NCBI GenBank assembly: GCA_949592205.1
Contig: CATIUR010000005.1
Coordinates: forward strand, 135,925,277-135,989,276
DNA from: Helichrysum umbraculigerum
Taxonomy: Eukaryota; Streptophyta; Magnoliopsida; Asterales; Asteraceae
Length of the DNA: 64,000 nt
Reading direction: 5' to 3'
Shown: positions 32,420 through 41,893 of the stretch, one piece after another
Layout of the letters: each line of letters opens with the position of its first letter
Position numbering within the stretch: position 1 is the stretch's first letter
Made by a program: the position numbers and the translations under genes
The notes under the pieces: generated by a model
What the model saw: the letters and a program-made list of their open reading frames with translations, nothing else
What the model was told of the DNA's origin: nothing
Database searches by the model: none

Positions 32420-33605
32420 TGTGACACTCCTCCAAATTAGGTATATAATTATACTTAATTACATGCATTTCTTACGCTAATTCCCTGCATTTGTGTTAAA
32501 CTAAACCTATGATGTGATATGAGTCTAGCGAGCCCAAAGCAATAATACAAAAAGTATTACATTATACGTAGTATTTATAAATTACGTACGAACGTATCGG
32601 AACTAAGCCGACAAAAATAATTACCAGATTTGGTGACATGAAATAATTAATAATTCAATTATTAATTACGAGTATTTATATATCTATAACATATAGATAA
32701 AACGGTTCAATGATACGTTTAACATATAACGTATTATATAACGAACAGAAACAATTCTAAAACGTACCTAAAAGGTCAAAACCTGAAAAATGTTATTTTT
32801 CTAGTACGTTTTCAAGTGTTTAGAACATTACTTCGAATTATGAATTCGAAACTCAACTGAAATTTGGCGCTCAAATGGACGTGCGCAGTAAAATGTACAA
32901 AAATGTACAACTATCAAAAATAATGATAATCTCATTATTCTGAAAACATATTACGAACCAGGAAAGCATCTACAAAATAAAAATATAAAATGTTAAATTT
33001 TATATTGCTAAAATTATACCCGTACTTGAAATTGAGGTACCAAAAATGGGCTACCAACCTCAATTATTTGAGGTTACAGCAACCCATACTCGTTTAAATT
33101 ATATACTCCCTCCTTCCCTTCGTCTGATCAACAACACCCACACACATCACCACCATTTTCTTTCTACTTTTCTTCTTTCTTTCTTTTCTTTGATCTGGAG
33201 GAACTCAAACAAGATCAGAAGCAAGAAACAGAGGCACAACATCATCATCATCCTCGTATCTTCATCATCATCGATCATCACCACCTTCACATTTCTCATT
33301 GTAAGGAAACTTTCATTTCCTTGATTTCTTTGCTAAAATTTCGTTATACAACTTGTTTATACATCATAATCTAGCTACATAACATCACAAACTCGAAGAT
33401 TGATGATTGATTCTTGAAATGGGTTTTAAAAACCAAAACTATAAACCAAGAATCAACAAATGAAAACTTGTTAAAAATGTGGTAATAAGCTGATAAAATG
33501 ACATAACTAGTTGATATAAACGTTTGGTACTATGATCTAAACAAGTTGGAAACAAAATCATCGAGTTTATTTATGCTCTGCACAAACAGAATCTGCAAAA
33601 CCTTT

Positions 33606-34020
33606 GAATCCGGCGGATTCAAGCGAATCCGGCGGATTCCCAGCCGAAGCTCAGATGAATCCGGCGTATTCACGGGAATACGGCGGATTCCCGTTTCTAA
33701 ACAAGTCGAATACGGCGTATTCCGTTGAATACGGCGTATTCCCACCTTTGACCCGCACACAAACCTTCGGCTAAAACGATGAACGAGTAAAAGACACGGG
33801 TGAATACGGCGGATTCAAATGAATCCGGCGTATTCACAAACCTTCACACGAAATACCTGTGAACACAAACGAATACGGCGGATTCATTTAAATCCGGCGT
33901 ATTCCCGAACAAAAACGAAACCGTATGAGAACTAGGATGAATACGGCGGATTCACCCGAATCCGGCGTATTCCGACTTCTGACTTGAATCCGGCGGATTC
34001 CACTGAATACGGCGGATTCC
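33606..34020. repeat. GAATCCG-G-CGGATTC palindrome array in LTR C
   Basis: About fourteen 15-bp units are built from left arms GAATCCG or GAATACG and right arms CGGATTC or CGTATTC around a central G. Some are perfectly paired (33606, 33625, 33706), others mix arms (for example GAATCCGGCGTATTC near 33657). The copy in the 3' LTR is at 43080-43494. Confidence 0.88.
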
Positions 34021-34577
34021 CGTGTCTAGTCAACAATCTGACGTTTATTTTAAAACATAAACGCTTCCGTTCACGATTCCAATTATACGATACATTTACG
34101 AGACATTGTAAACTATTAATAAAACATTAATGTGATATATCCGAGACACGGACTTTGGACTTATTTAATTCGTGCGAACAAACGATATATAAATAGATAA
34201 CTACATATTGGGTTGTACACTTAACAAGTATACGACAAGAGAAATAATAACAATATTTCAACACAATGCTATTAATAAAGTTAACAACTTATATTGTTAA
34301 GAAATGAACCATTTCTTCAAATAAACAAAACTGTTAACATAAGTGATTAAAACAAATCAAAAGTACTTATGTTAATACATTGTTATGTATAGGTTGACTA
34401 CATTTGGGCTTCGTTATCTTATCTCGCTAGCATTCACATCCGAGCACTCACAGTGAGTTCACAAACCCCTTTTCACTGTTTTAATGCCTTTAAAACTCGG
34501 GGTGGAAAACATAGAAATCGTATGTATAACTGCATGCGACAACTGCTATAAATACTGTATGTATTTACTTGATTGTT

Positions 34578-34662
34578 TATGAAGGGGTACTTCATACTTG
34601 AACTATTTGTGAAAGGGTATTTCACACAACTATTTGAACTGTGTTTTATGAAAGGTTTTCAT
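34578..34662 (+). repeat. Three hairpins with covarying stems in LTR C
   Basis: TATGAA GGGGTAC TTCATA (34578-34596), TGTGAA AGGGTAT TTCACA (34608-34626) and ATGAAA GGT TTTCAT (34648-34662). The first two keep a similar loop while an A-T pair becomes a G-C pair. They are repeated in the 3' LTR, 9474 bp further on. Confidence 0.85.
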
Positions 34663-34969
34663 AACTATTTTGGGAATTTAGGCAACGAATCTTGGTACAG
34701 ATCTAGGCTGAACGATGTAGTGCATAAAAGACCTTATGGCTACAGACTATAACCATTAGCTAGGTGACTCTAGCCACTGAGTATACGGATAGTACTATCG
34801 CCGTGACGACCCTCCTACGGATTTGGGAGCGTATACTTAAATGTCCTACTTGGCACAACAACAACAGATTAGGGTCGTGGTTTGGTTATAGGGTTAGATC
34901 GGGTTACCTTACTTGACAGGTTTAGCTCACCTTTCAAGAGATCACCGTCTAAATATTCCCACAAAACTA

Positions 34970-35215
34970 TTGTTTAGGAAGTGATTTCCTACGTACACTG
35001 ATTTGGAAATGTTAATCTTTATCTAGGTTAACCTGTGTTTCCTACTAATGACTGAATTAGGAAATGTTATCTCTTGATTGAAATAACCTGTGTTTCCTAT
35101 TACAACTACAACTGATTTGGGAAATGTTATTTGTTAATAACTTGCGTTTCCTACTTGATAAACAACACTTATTGGAAATGTTATTCTTAAATGTTTAACT
35201 TGTGTTTCCTACATA
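34970..35215 (+). repeat. GGAAATGTTA..TTTCC repeats in LTR C
   Basis: Four or five imperfect repeats of GGAAATGTTA + variable stem + TAACYTGYGTTTCCTA, each able to fold (for example GTTATT TGTT AATAAC). The same family of units forms the larger array in the interior of element B (48645-49165). Confidence 0.8.
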
Positions 35216-35663
35216 ACGAACAAACTTGTGAATTCACTCAACAATTTTGTTGACGTTTTACTCTATGTTTTTCAGGGAATTAGCAGCGTAAGTAAGATCT
35301 GCATGCATTATCAGGACGGACTACCCTGGACTTGTTAGGATGCCACTACTTTTGGGACACTTGGATTTCCCCTGTATAACTGCAATTATTGCAGTCATAC
35401 CTATGAAATCTACTTTTGATATTATGTATTTTATGAAATACTGATTTCAACTACTACTATTACTGTTATCACTTCTCAAGTGGTAATCATTTGTAAAACT
35501 TTAACTAATGGCATCTTAATCTATTTCGTTCTGCGATAATCATATGCTCTGAGTATGTATGTAACTGTTGGTTGTTTTACTGCTCACACCCCCGCCACGT
35601 CACTAAGCTTCCGCAAATCACTCTACGTAATTGTAATTACCGTTTGGCGGGGTGTGACAGACT

Positions 35664-35675
35664 TGGTATCAGAGC
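35664..35675 (+). other. Primer binding site of element C
   Basis: TGGTATCAGAGC, an exact initiator-Met-type primer site, lies four bases after the LTR end. The ~130 bp that follow are nearly the same as 46882-47010 in element B. Confidence 0.93.
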
Positions 35676-35830
35676 CATTGGTTATAGCGAACTAGAAGTC
35701 TTTAGGTGACTGAAAACCTTAGAGACCTAGACTATAGCCTTGGCTAGAACATTTGTGCATTCATGCATACATACTTTGCATACAACTAACATACGACTGA
35801 CACGCCGCACCCAATTTCTTTTGTCACAGT

Positions 35831-36610
35831 ATGTCTAGTCAATCACTTTACCATGTCTATGCTTCGGATGAAGAGCCTACCGAGGCTACTTTTGAGGGTC
35901 CCGCGATCACAGTAGAGGATGAGTCATCAGTTCATGTGAGAGCCATGTCTGTTGACACTAGTGATGCTTACTTAGTACCACCTCCGACCGCACCTGAGGT
36001 CACTCCTACCTCTACACCACCTGTTGCGAGTACTTCTCGTGTGCCTGTACCTAGGATGACAGCTAGGATTTGTGTTCGGGATTTTCCCAGGGGACCACTC
36101 GCGCCGCGCGATAAGTCGCCAGTGACTGAGCCTGAGGTTCCAGTTGTCGAGCCGCCACAGAAGAGGCTCCGACCTTCTCATCTAGACTGGATGCCTCGAG
36201 TATTGAGAGAGTGGAGATCACTAGAGGGTATTCCCTCGACCTTTGAGTTTGGAGAGTCCTCCCACTCACCACCATCTGCATATCTCACTGGTGAGCCTCT
36301 GGAGCTCACTGTGCCTACCCTTGTGGCTGTGGTCCACACCATGTTTAGGATATCATCTAGCAGGAGCAGAGATTTGATGGAGCTACTGAGTGATGCCTCC
36401 CGCACTGACATGGATATGGCTATGCTCCATCAGAGGATAGATTTTGTGGAGACTCACCGTCAGACAGACTGGCAGAGTCTAGCATCCACCCGTGCACGCG
36501 TTGCAGCTTTAGAGAGGCGTGCTAGGGTGTCAGAGATTGTAGCTAGTGTGTGTGTGATGACTGCAGCAGTGATGGTTGCGGTTAGGATGTATTTCCCATG
36601 GTTCCGTTAG
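35831..36610 (+). CDS. Extra ORF upstream of gag in element C (unknown function)
   Basis: 259 codons, ATG at 35831, between the primer site and gag. The product is not recognised. It has an acidic N-terminus, a Thr/Pro/Val-rich region (about 45-75), a short basic stretch (QKRLRPSH, near 108-116), a probable helical or coiled-coil region (about 185-235) and a hydrophobic last 24 residues (IVASVCVMTAAVMVAVRMYF..) that could be a C-terminal membrane anchor. Canonical Tekay/Del elements have only gag-pol. Extra ORFs are known in some plant Ty3/gypsy elements, mostly without assigned function. Element B keeps a shortened relative of the C-terminal part at 47394-47588, which argues that the ORF belongs to the family and is not accidental. 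Confidence 0.7.
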   Translation: MSSQSLYHVYASDEEPTEATFEGPAITVEDESSVHVRAMSVDTSDAYLVPPPTAPEVTPTSTPPVASTSRVPVPRMTARICVRDFPRGPLAPRDKSPVTEPEVPVVEPPQKRLRPSHLDWMPRVLREWRSLEGIPSTFEFGESSHSPPSAYLTGEPLELTVPTLVAVVHTMFRISSSRSRDLMELLSDASRTDMDMAMLHQRIDFVETHRQTDWQSLASTRARVAALERRARVSEIVASVCVMTAAVMVAVRMYFPWFR

Positions 36611-37262
36611 GACTATGTATGGCGGCTGTGCCTACATCATATTAGATTATTACTTTTGGGGAAATATATGTATGTATTAGTTATGGATTAGCTGTATGTT
36701 GGATGGAACTTTGTTAGTAGAATGGGTATATGTATAGGAAACCCATCATCTTTTGTATAACACTAACCATCGATGGATATATTAGAAATCCCATCTCATT
36801 TTGTACTAAACTCATGTAACAGCGTTTTGATCTCTAATATATAATGTATGCTTGGTTTACATCTCATGTTCATTATGCTTATTATCAACCATGTTATTTC
36901 ATCTTACAACTGTCGACTTGCGATTAAACCTATACTTTATCGACACTTTGTGACCAACTCTTGTAAACCCTGAAACATTTTACAGCTTGATGATCGATTA
37001 TTCTTGAGAACCTCTGAAATTTACAGTGTTAAACGACAATGAAAAGAAATATGTATTGGACATTATATAATGACGCCTGGCCAACGTGATTATATTATGC
37101 TAGATACATGTGGGTGTTTCAAAGTTGTAAGGCACGTGTTGTAAAATTCTATTCATTCATCTTTTCATGTCATTCATTTCTATCAAATGTGAATCTTTGA
37201 TCTATTCACATTCAATATCTCAACATTAACACTCTGCATTTTATTCATCGCAGAGCTGAATC
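36611..37262 (+). other. Gap between extra ORF and gag in element C
   Basis: About 650 bp with no sizeable frame and no domain recognised. AT-rich. It could hold the signal for translating gag from a downstream start, but nothing specific is visible. Confidence 0.6.
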
Positions 37263-40200
37263 ATGCCTCCCAAACGACGAGTCACTAGAACAAGTCAAAA
37301 GACGACTACGCCTCCACCACCACCACCCACCGAAACCACTGAACAAATGATCGCACGAAGAATAGCTGAAGGTATTGCTGAATATGAGGCAAGCCGTAGT
37401 CGTGAACCTGGAGCTAACAACAGTGGATCTACCCCTGTTAATACTGAGACACTCGTGAATGCTAGCCGAGGGTGTTCATACAAAACATTTCAGGCTTGTA
37501 AGCCGATTTCTTTTCGTGGCACCGAGGGTGCAATTGGTATGATTCACTGGATAGAGAAAACTGAGTCGGTATTGGATATTAGTGACTGTTCACCTGACTG
37601 TATGGTGAAGTATGCTGCTTGCACTTTGGCTGACAAAGCGCTCACTTGGTGGAACAGTCAGATCCAATCACTTGGTCGACCAGCTGCTTATTCAATGTCA
37701 TGGGGAACATTTAAGAATCTGATGTTGGAGGAATTCTGCCCTCGCAGTGAGATGCAGAAAATAGAAACAGAGTTGTGGAACATCACCATGATTGGTGCTG
37801 ATATTGCTGGGTACACCACTAAGTTTCAGGAACTTGCACGTCTAGTGCCACATATGGTGACACCCGAGTATAAGCGTATTGAGCGCTACATATTTGGTCT
37901 AGTACCACAAATCCGCAGTCTAGTGACATCATCTAAACCGGACACTTTCAGGAGTGCCGTTACTCTAGCGCAAAGTTTGACCGATGAGGCAGTCAGGATG
38001 GGAAATCTGACTAAGAAAGCTGTGTCGGGAAAAAGTGAACCGAACAGTACTGATGTTAGTAGTTCTGGTGGTGCAAAGCGAAAGTGGAACGGTAGTGGTG
38101 CTGATCGCCAGGGTCAACAAAACAAGAAACATTCTGGAAATGCGAAAGCATATGTTGCCACCACTACTGAATCGAAACCATACATGGGTAACAAACCCAA
38201 ATGTGATAAGTGCAACCGACACCACGAAGGCGGGTGTGGGTATTGTGGAAACTGTAGAGCATGGGGACATAGAACCCGAGAATGCAAAACTAACCCTCCC
38301 CCACGGGCAAACACTGAGCGTCAAAACCAGGGATGTTTTGAATGTGGTGAGCAGGGGCACTACCGCAACCGATGCCCTAAGCTCAACAACAACAACCAAA
38401 ACCGCAACAACAACAACAACCGCGGTAACAACAATAACCGAGCCAACAACATCAACAACCAACCGGCTCAAGGAAGGGCATTCGTGATCGGGGCACAAGA
38501 GGCACGCCAGGACCCTAACACCGTCACTGGTACGTTTCTTGTAAACAATCATTATGCCTCTGTGTTAATTGATTCGGGTGCTGATTTAAGTTTTGTGTCT
38601 ACTGAATTTAGACCACTATTAGAACTTGAATCCCGTAAGTTAGACAACAAGTATACCATAGAATTAGCCGATGGTGAGTTGATCGAATCAGGAGAAATAG
38701 TACCGGGATGTACCTTGGAGTTAGAAGGTCATCTCTTCGAAATAGACTTACTACCGGTTAAGTTGGGAAGTTTTGACGTTGTAGTCGGTATGGATTGGTT
38801 ATCTAAGAACCGCGCTGAGATCATATGTTATGATAAGATGGTTCGCTTACCGTTACCGACAGGAGAAACACTTGTGGTTCAAGGTGAGAAACGAAAAAGT
38901 GCTACAAAAATGATTTCATGCTTGAAGGCCAGTAAGTATCTCCGAAAGGGGTACCAAGCATTTTTGGCACACATTGTAGAAAAGAAAACTGAGGAGCGAC
39001 GTATAGACGATGTGCCCATTGTACGCGACTATCCAGGAGTATTTCCTGATGAGTTGCCGGGATTGCCACCCCCACGACAAATTGAGTTTCACATTGACCT
39101 GGTGCCAGGAGCCGCACCTATCGCACGAGCACCTTATCGTCTAGCTCCCTCTGAAATGCAAGAGCTGTCTACGCAACTACAAGAACTTCTAGACTTGGGA
39201 TTCATTCGACCGAGCTTTTCCCCTTGGGGAGCTCCGGTTTTGTTTGTTAAGAAAAAGGATGGATCTATGCGGATGTGCATCGATTATCGAGAACTGAACA
39301 AGGTAACTATCAAGAACAGATACCCGTTACCACGCATTGACGATCTGTTTGATCAATTGCAAGGGTCGAGTTATTATTCAAAGATTGACCTACGATCTGG
39401 TTACCACCAACTCAAGGTACGAGAAGAGGATGTACCAAAAACTGCGTTTAGGACTCGATATGGTCATTACGAGTTCCTAGTCATGCCTTTTGGGCTGACC
39501 AACGCACCAGCAGTATTCATGGATTTGATGAACAGAGTATGCAAACCCTATTTGGATAAATTCGTCATTGTGTTTATTGACGACATCTTGGTATACTCAC
39601 GATCGAAAGAGGATCACGAGCAACATCTGAAGCTTGTTCTCGAACTACTACAAAAAGAGAAGCTTTATGCAAAGTTCTCTAAGTGCGAATTTTGGATACG
39701 AGAGGTTCAATTCCTTGGTCATGTGATAAATGACAAGGGAATTCACGTAGACCCATCCAAAGTTGAGGCCATCAACAACTGGGAAGCACCGAAAACCCCA
39801 ACGGAAGTACGACAATTTCTTGGTCTAGCTGGCTATTACAGGCGATTCATCGCAAACTTTTCAAAGATAGCCCAGCCACTTACCACATTAACTCAAAAAG
39901 ACAAGAAATTTGAGTGGAATGAGAAACAAGAGAAGGCATTCCAACTATTGAAACAGAAACTGAGCAGCGCACCCATACTATCCCTACCTGAAGGAGTAGA
40001 CAACTTTGTTGTTTACTGTGATGCTTCGCATCAGGGGTTGGGTTGCGTATTGATGCAAAATGAAAAGGTCATTGCTTATGCATCACGACAACTAAAAGTG
40101 CATGAGAAAAACTATACGACTCATGATTTGGAATTGGGAGCCGTTGTTTTTGCACTCAAGATCTGGAGACACTACCTATACGGTACAAAGTGTACGATCT

Positions 40201-40979
40201 TCACTGATCATAAGAGCCTACAACATATATTCGACCAGAAAGAACTTAACATGAGACAACGACGTTGGGTCGAATTACTTAACGATTACGACTGTGAAAT
40301 AAAGTATCACCCGGGTAAAGCTAACGTTGTAGCAGATGCCCTGAGTCGTAAGGAACAAATCAAACCTCGAAGAGTTCGAGCTTTGGGATTGACAATCCAC
40401 TCTAATCTTATTACTCAAATTCGTGAAGCTCAAGAAATTGATTTCACTTCTGAACGCCTTAAGGATGAATCCTTGAAAGGGATGGAAAAACAACTCGAGA
40501 AAAAGGACAACGGAGTGTTGTACTTCATGAACCGAATTTGGGTACCATGCGTAGATGAGTTACGCAAGCTGATTTTGGACGAGGCACACAAGTCCAACTA
40601 CTCGATACATCCTGGTGCGGACAAGATGTACCAGGACTTGAAAGGCTTTTACTGGTGGCCTGGAATGAAACGTGACATTGCCACCTACGTTAGCAAATGC
40701 TTAACTTGCTCGAAGGTAAAGATGGAATACCAAAAGCCGTCTGGGCTTTTGCAACAGCCTGAGTTGCCCAAATGGAAATGGGAACAAATAACAATGGACT
40801 TCATTACGAAGTTACCTAGAACGGCATCGGGAGCAAATGCCATATGGGTGATTGTCGATCGATTGACGAAATCAGCCCACTTTCTCGCTATTAAGGAAAC
40901 GGATGGAATGGAGAAACTAGCTAAAATCTATATTAAAGAGATTGTTTCTCGGCATGGTGCCACTATCCATCATCTCTGA
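37263..40979 (+). CDS. gag-pol: Element C gag-pol polyprotein (to mid-integrase)
   Basis: 1238 codons, with ATG at 37263 chosen because it starts MPPKRR, shared with related gags. Capsid domain about 70-240 (CSYKTFQACKPISFRGTEG, ALTWWN). Two CCHC knuckles, near 328-341 (CGNCRAWGHRTREC) and 358-371 (CFECGEQGHYRNRC), with an Asn-rich tract after them. Protease active site DSGAD near 436. RT about 600-830 with VFIDD near 770. RNase H about 910-1040 (CDASHQGLG, VADALSRK). Integrase zinc domain about 1106-1152 and the first catalytic Asp (MDFITKLP) near 1180. A one-base loss near 40956 ends the frame early in the integrase core. Expression would be as one polyprotein cleaved by its protease. Confidence 0.95.
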   Translation: MPPKRRVTRTSQKTTTPPPPPPTETTEQMIARRIAEGIAEYEASRSREPGANNSGSTPVNTETLVNASRGCSYKTFQACKPISFRGTEGAIGMIHWIEKTESVLDISDCSPDCMVKYAACTLADKALTWWNSQIQSLGRPAAYSMSWGTFKNLMLEEFCPRSEMQKIETELWNITMIGADIAGYTTKFQELARLVPHMVTPEYKRIERYIFGLVPQIRSLVTSSKPDTFRSAVTLAQSLTDEAVRMGNLTKKAVSGKSEPNSTDVSSSGGAKRKWNGSGADRQGQQNKKHSGNAKAYVATTTESKPYMGNKPKCDKCNRHHEGGCGYCGNCRAWGHRTRECKTNPPPRANTERQNQGCFECGEQGHYRNRCPKLNNNNQNRNNNNNRGNNNNRANNINNQPAQGRAFVIGAQEARQDPNTVTGTFLVNNHYASVLIDSGADLSFVSTEFRPLLELESRKLDNKYTIELADGELIESGEIVPGCTLELEGHLFEIDLLPVKLGSFDVVVGMDWLSKNRAEIICYDKMVRLPLPTGETLVVQGEKRKSATKMISCLKASKYLRKGYQAFLAHIVEKKTEERRIDDVPIVRDYPGVFPDELPGLPPPRQIEFHIDLVPGAAPIARAPYRLAPSEMQELSTQLQELLDLGFIRPSFSPWGAPVLFVKKKDGSMRMCIDYRELNKVTIKNRYPLPRIDDLFDQLQGSSYYSKIDLRSGYHQLKVREEDVPKTAFRTRYGHYEFLVMPFGLTNAPAVFMDLMNRVCKPYLDKFVIVFIDDILVYSRSKEDHEQHLKLVLELLQKEKLYAKFSKCEFWIREVQFLGHVINDKGIHVDPSKVEAINNWEAPKTPTEVRQFLGLAGYYRRFIANFSKIAQPLTTLTQKDKKFEWNEKQEKAFQLLKQKLSSAPILSLPEGVDNFVVYCDASHQGLGCVLMQNEKVIAYASRQLKVHEKNYTTHDLELGAVVFALKIWRHYLYGTKCTIFTDHKSLQHIFDQKELNMRQRRWVELLNDYDCEIKYHPGKANVVADALSRKEQIKPRRVRALGLTIHSNLITQIREAQEIDFTSERLKDESLKGMEKQLEKKDNGVLYFMNRIWVPCVDELRKLILDEAHKSNYSIHPGADKMYQDLKGFYWWPGMKRDIATYVSKCLTCSKVKMEYQKPSGLLQQPELPKWKWEQITMDFITKLPRTASGANAIWVIVDRLTKSAHFLAIKETDGMEKLAKIYIKEIVSRHGATIHHL

Positions 40980-41493
40980 TAGAGATGCACGATTCACTTC
41001 TCGCTTTTGGCAAACATTACAACAGGCATTAGGTACTCGAATTGATATGAGTACTGCCTACCACCCGCAGACTGACGGCCAAAGTGACCGAACTATACAG
41101 ACGCTCGAAGACTTGTTGCGAGCATGTGTGATAGACTTTGGAGGTAACTGGGATACCCACCTACCTCTAGCTGAATTTTCTTACAACAATAGTTATCACA
41201 CGAGTATACAGATGGCACCATTTGAGGCGTTATATGGACGCAAGTGCCGATCACCACTCTGTTGGGCAGAGTTGGACGACAGACAACTATCTGGACCCGA
41301 ACTTGTCCAGGAAACCACTGACAAAATAACTCAAGTATTGAGCCGACTGAAAGCGGCACGAGACCGACAAAAGAGTTACGCTGATAACCGCCGTAAACCT
41401 CTTGAGTTTCAAGTAGGAGACAAGGTCCTACTCAAAGTATCTCCCTGGAAGGGGGTAGCACGATTTGGCAAACGAGGAAAGCTGAACCCATGA
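40942..41493 (+). pseudogene. pol: Element C integrase core, shifted frame
   Basis: Continuation of the polyprotein in the next frame, with SIISDRDARF (second catalytic Asp) and HPQTDGQSDRTIQTLED. The third catalytic position, normally Glu in GQSERT, is Asp here (codon 41086-41088), a conservative change that may weaken catalysis. The frame ends at TGA 41491-41493 just before YIGPF, where relatives usually have an Arg codon. A C-to-T change in a CpG would explain it. Confidence 0.9.
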
Positions 41494-41859
41494 TACATCG
41501 GACCATTTGAAATCCTTGCTAGGATTGGTCCTGTCGCTTATAAGCTTAAACTACCACAAGAGCTTAGTAGCATACACGATACTTTCCACGTTAGCAACCT
41601 CAAAAAGTGTCTTTCTGACGAAACACTTATCCTTCCTCCTGACGAAGTCTTCATTGACTCAAAACTTAACTTTGTGGAGGAACCTGTTGAAGTTATGGAT
41701 TCTAAAACGCAGAAACTTCGACACAAACGAATTAAACTGGTTAAAGTTCGTTGGAACTCGAAACATGGCCCAGAGTTTACCTGGGAACGAGAGGATGAAA
41801 TACGAAAGAAATACCCCAACCTATTTGAGAGCGTGACCGAGACTCACGGCTCGACTTAA
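41494..41859 (+). pseudogene. pol: Element C integrase C-terminus with chromodomain-like tail
   Basis: Same frame as 40942-41493 after the stop. It starts YIGPFEIL (the GPF/Y module), then the FHVSNLKKC block, and ends with a chromodomain-like segment at about 41680-41850 (IKLVKVRWNSKHGPEFTWERED). Chromodomains in chromoviruses are thought to direct insertion into heterochromatin. The TGA upstream would remove it from the protein. Confidence 0.87.
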
Positions 41860-41880
41860 ATCTCGGGACGAGATTTCACT

Positions 41881-41893
41881 AACGGGGGGAGAA
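41881..41893 (+). other. Polypurine tract of element C
   Basis: aacggggggagaa lies next to the 3' LTR, preceded by ctcgggacgagatttcac. It is near-identical in plan to the tracts of A (7005) and B (50950). Confidence 0.9.

Larger units (their letters stand above)
34453..35275 (+). other. Candidate intron inside LTR C
   Basis: CA|GTGAGTTC at 34453 could be a donor and TATGTTTTTCAG|GG at 35275 an acceptor. Equivalent pairs occur in LTR B (46171 to 46508, same GTGAGTTCAC and TTTTTCAGG) and LTR A (CACAG|GTGAGTTTC at 2006, TTCACAG|GTG at 3608). The flanking sequences are alignable between the three LTRs. Splicing itself is inferred. Confidence 0.4.
32420..35659 (+). repeat. Element C 5' LTR
   Basis: TGTGACACTCC to GGGTGTGACA, 3240 bp, collinear without gaps with 41894-45133. 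It contains a TATA-like TTATATAC near 33099, the GAATMCGGCGKATTC array (33606-34020), a possible splice donor (34453) and acceptor (35275), and hairpins at 34578-35215. Confidence 0.96.

Noticed and set aside
33046..33324. 92-codon ORF in LTR C (and identical at 42520-42798)
   Set aside because: It lies in the TATA/leader part of the LTR, is Ser/His-rich low complexity, and has no relative in LTR A.
37965..38552. 195-codon minus-strand ORF inside gag of C
   Set aside because: Shadow of the Asn-rich gag region. It is valine-rich low complexity, and no minus-strand transcription signal is seen.
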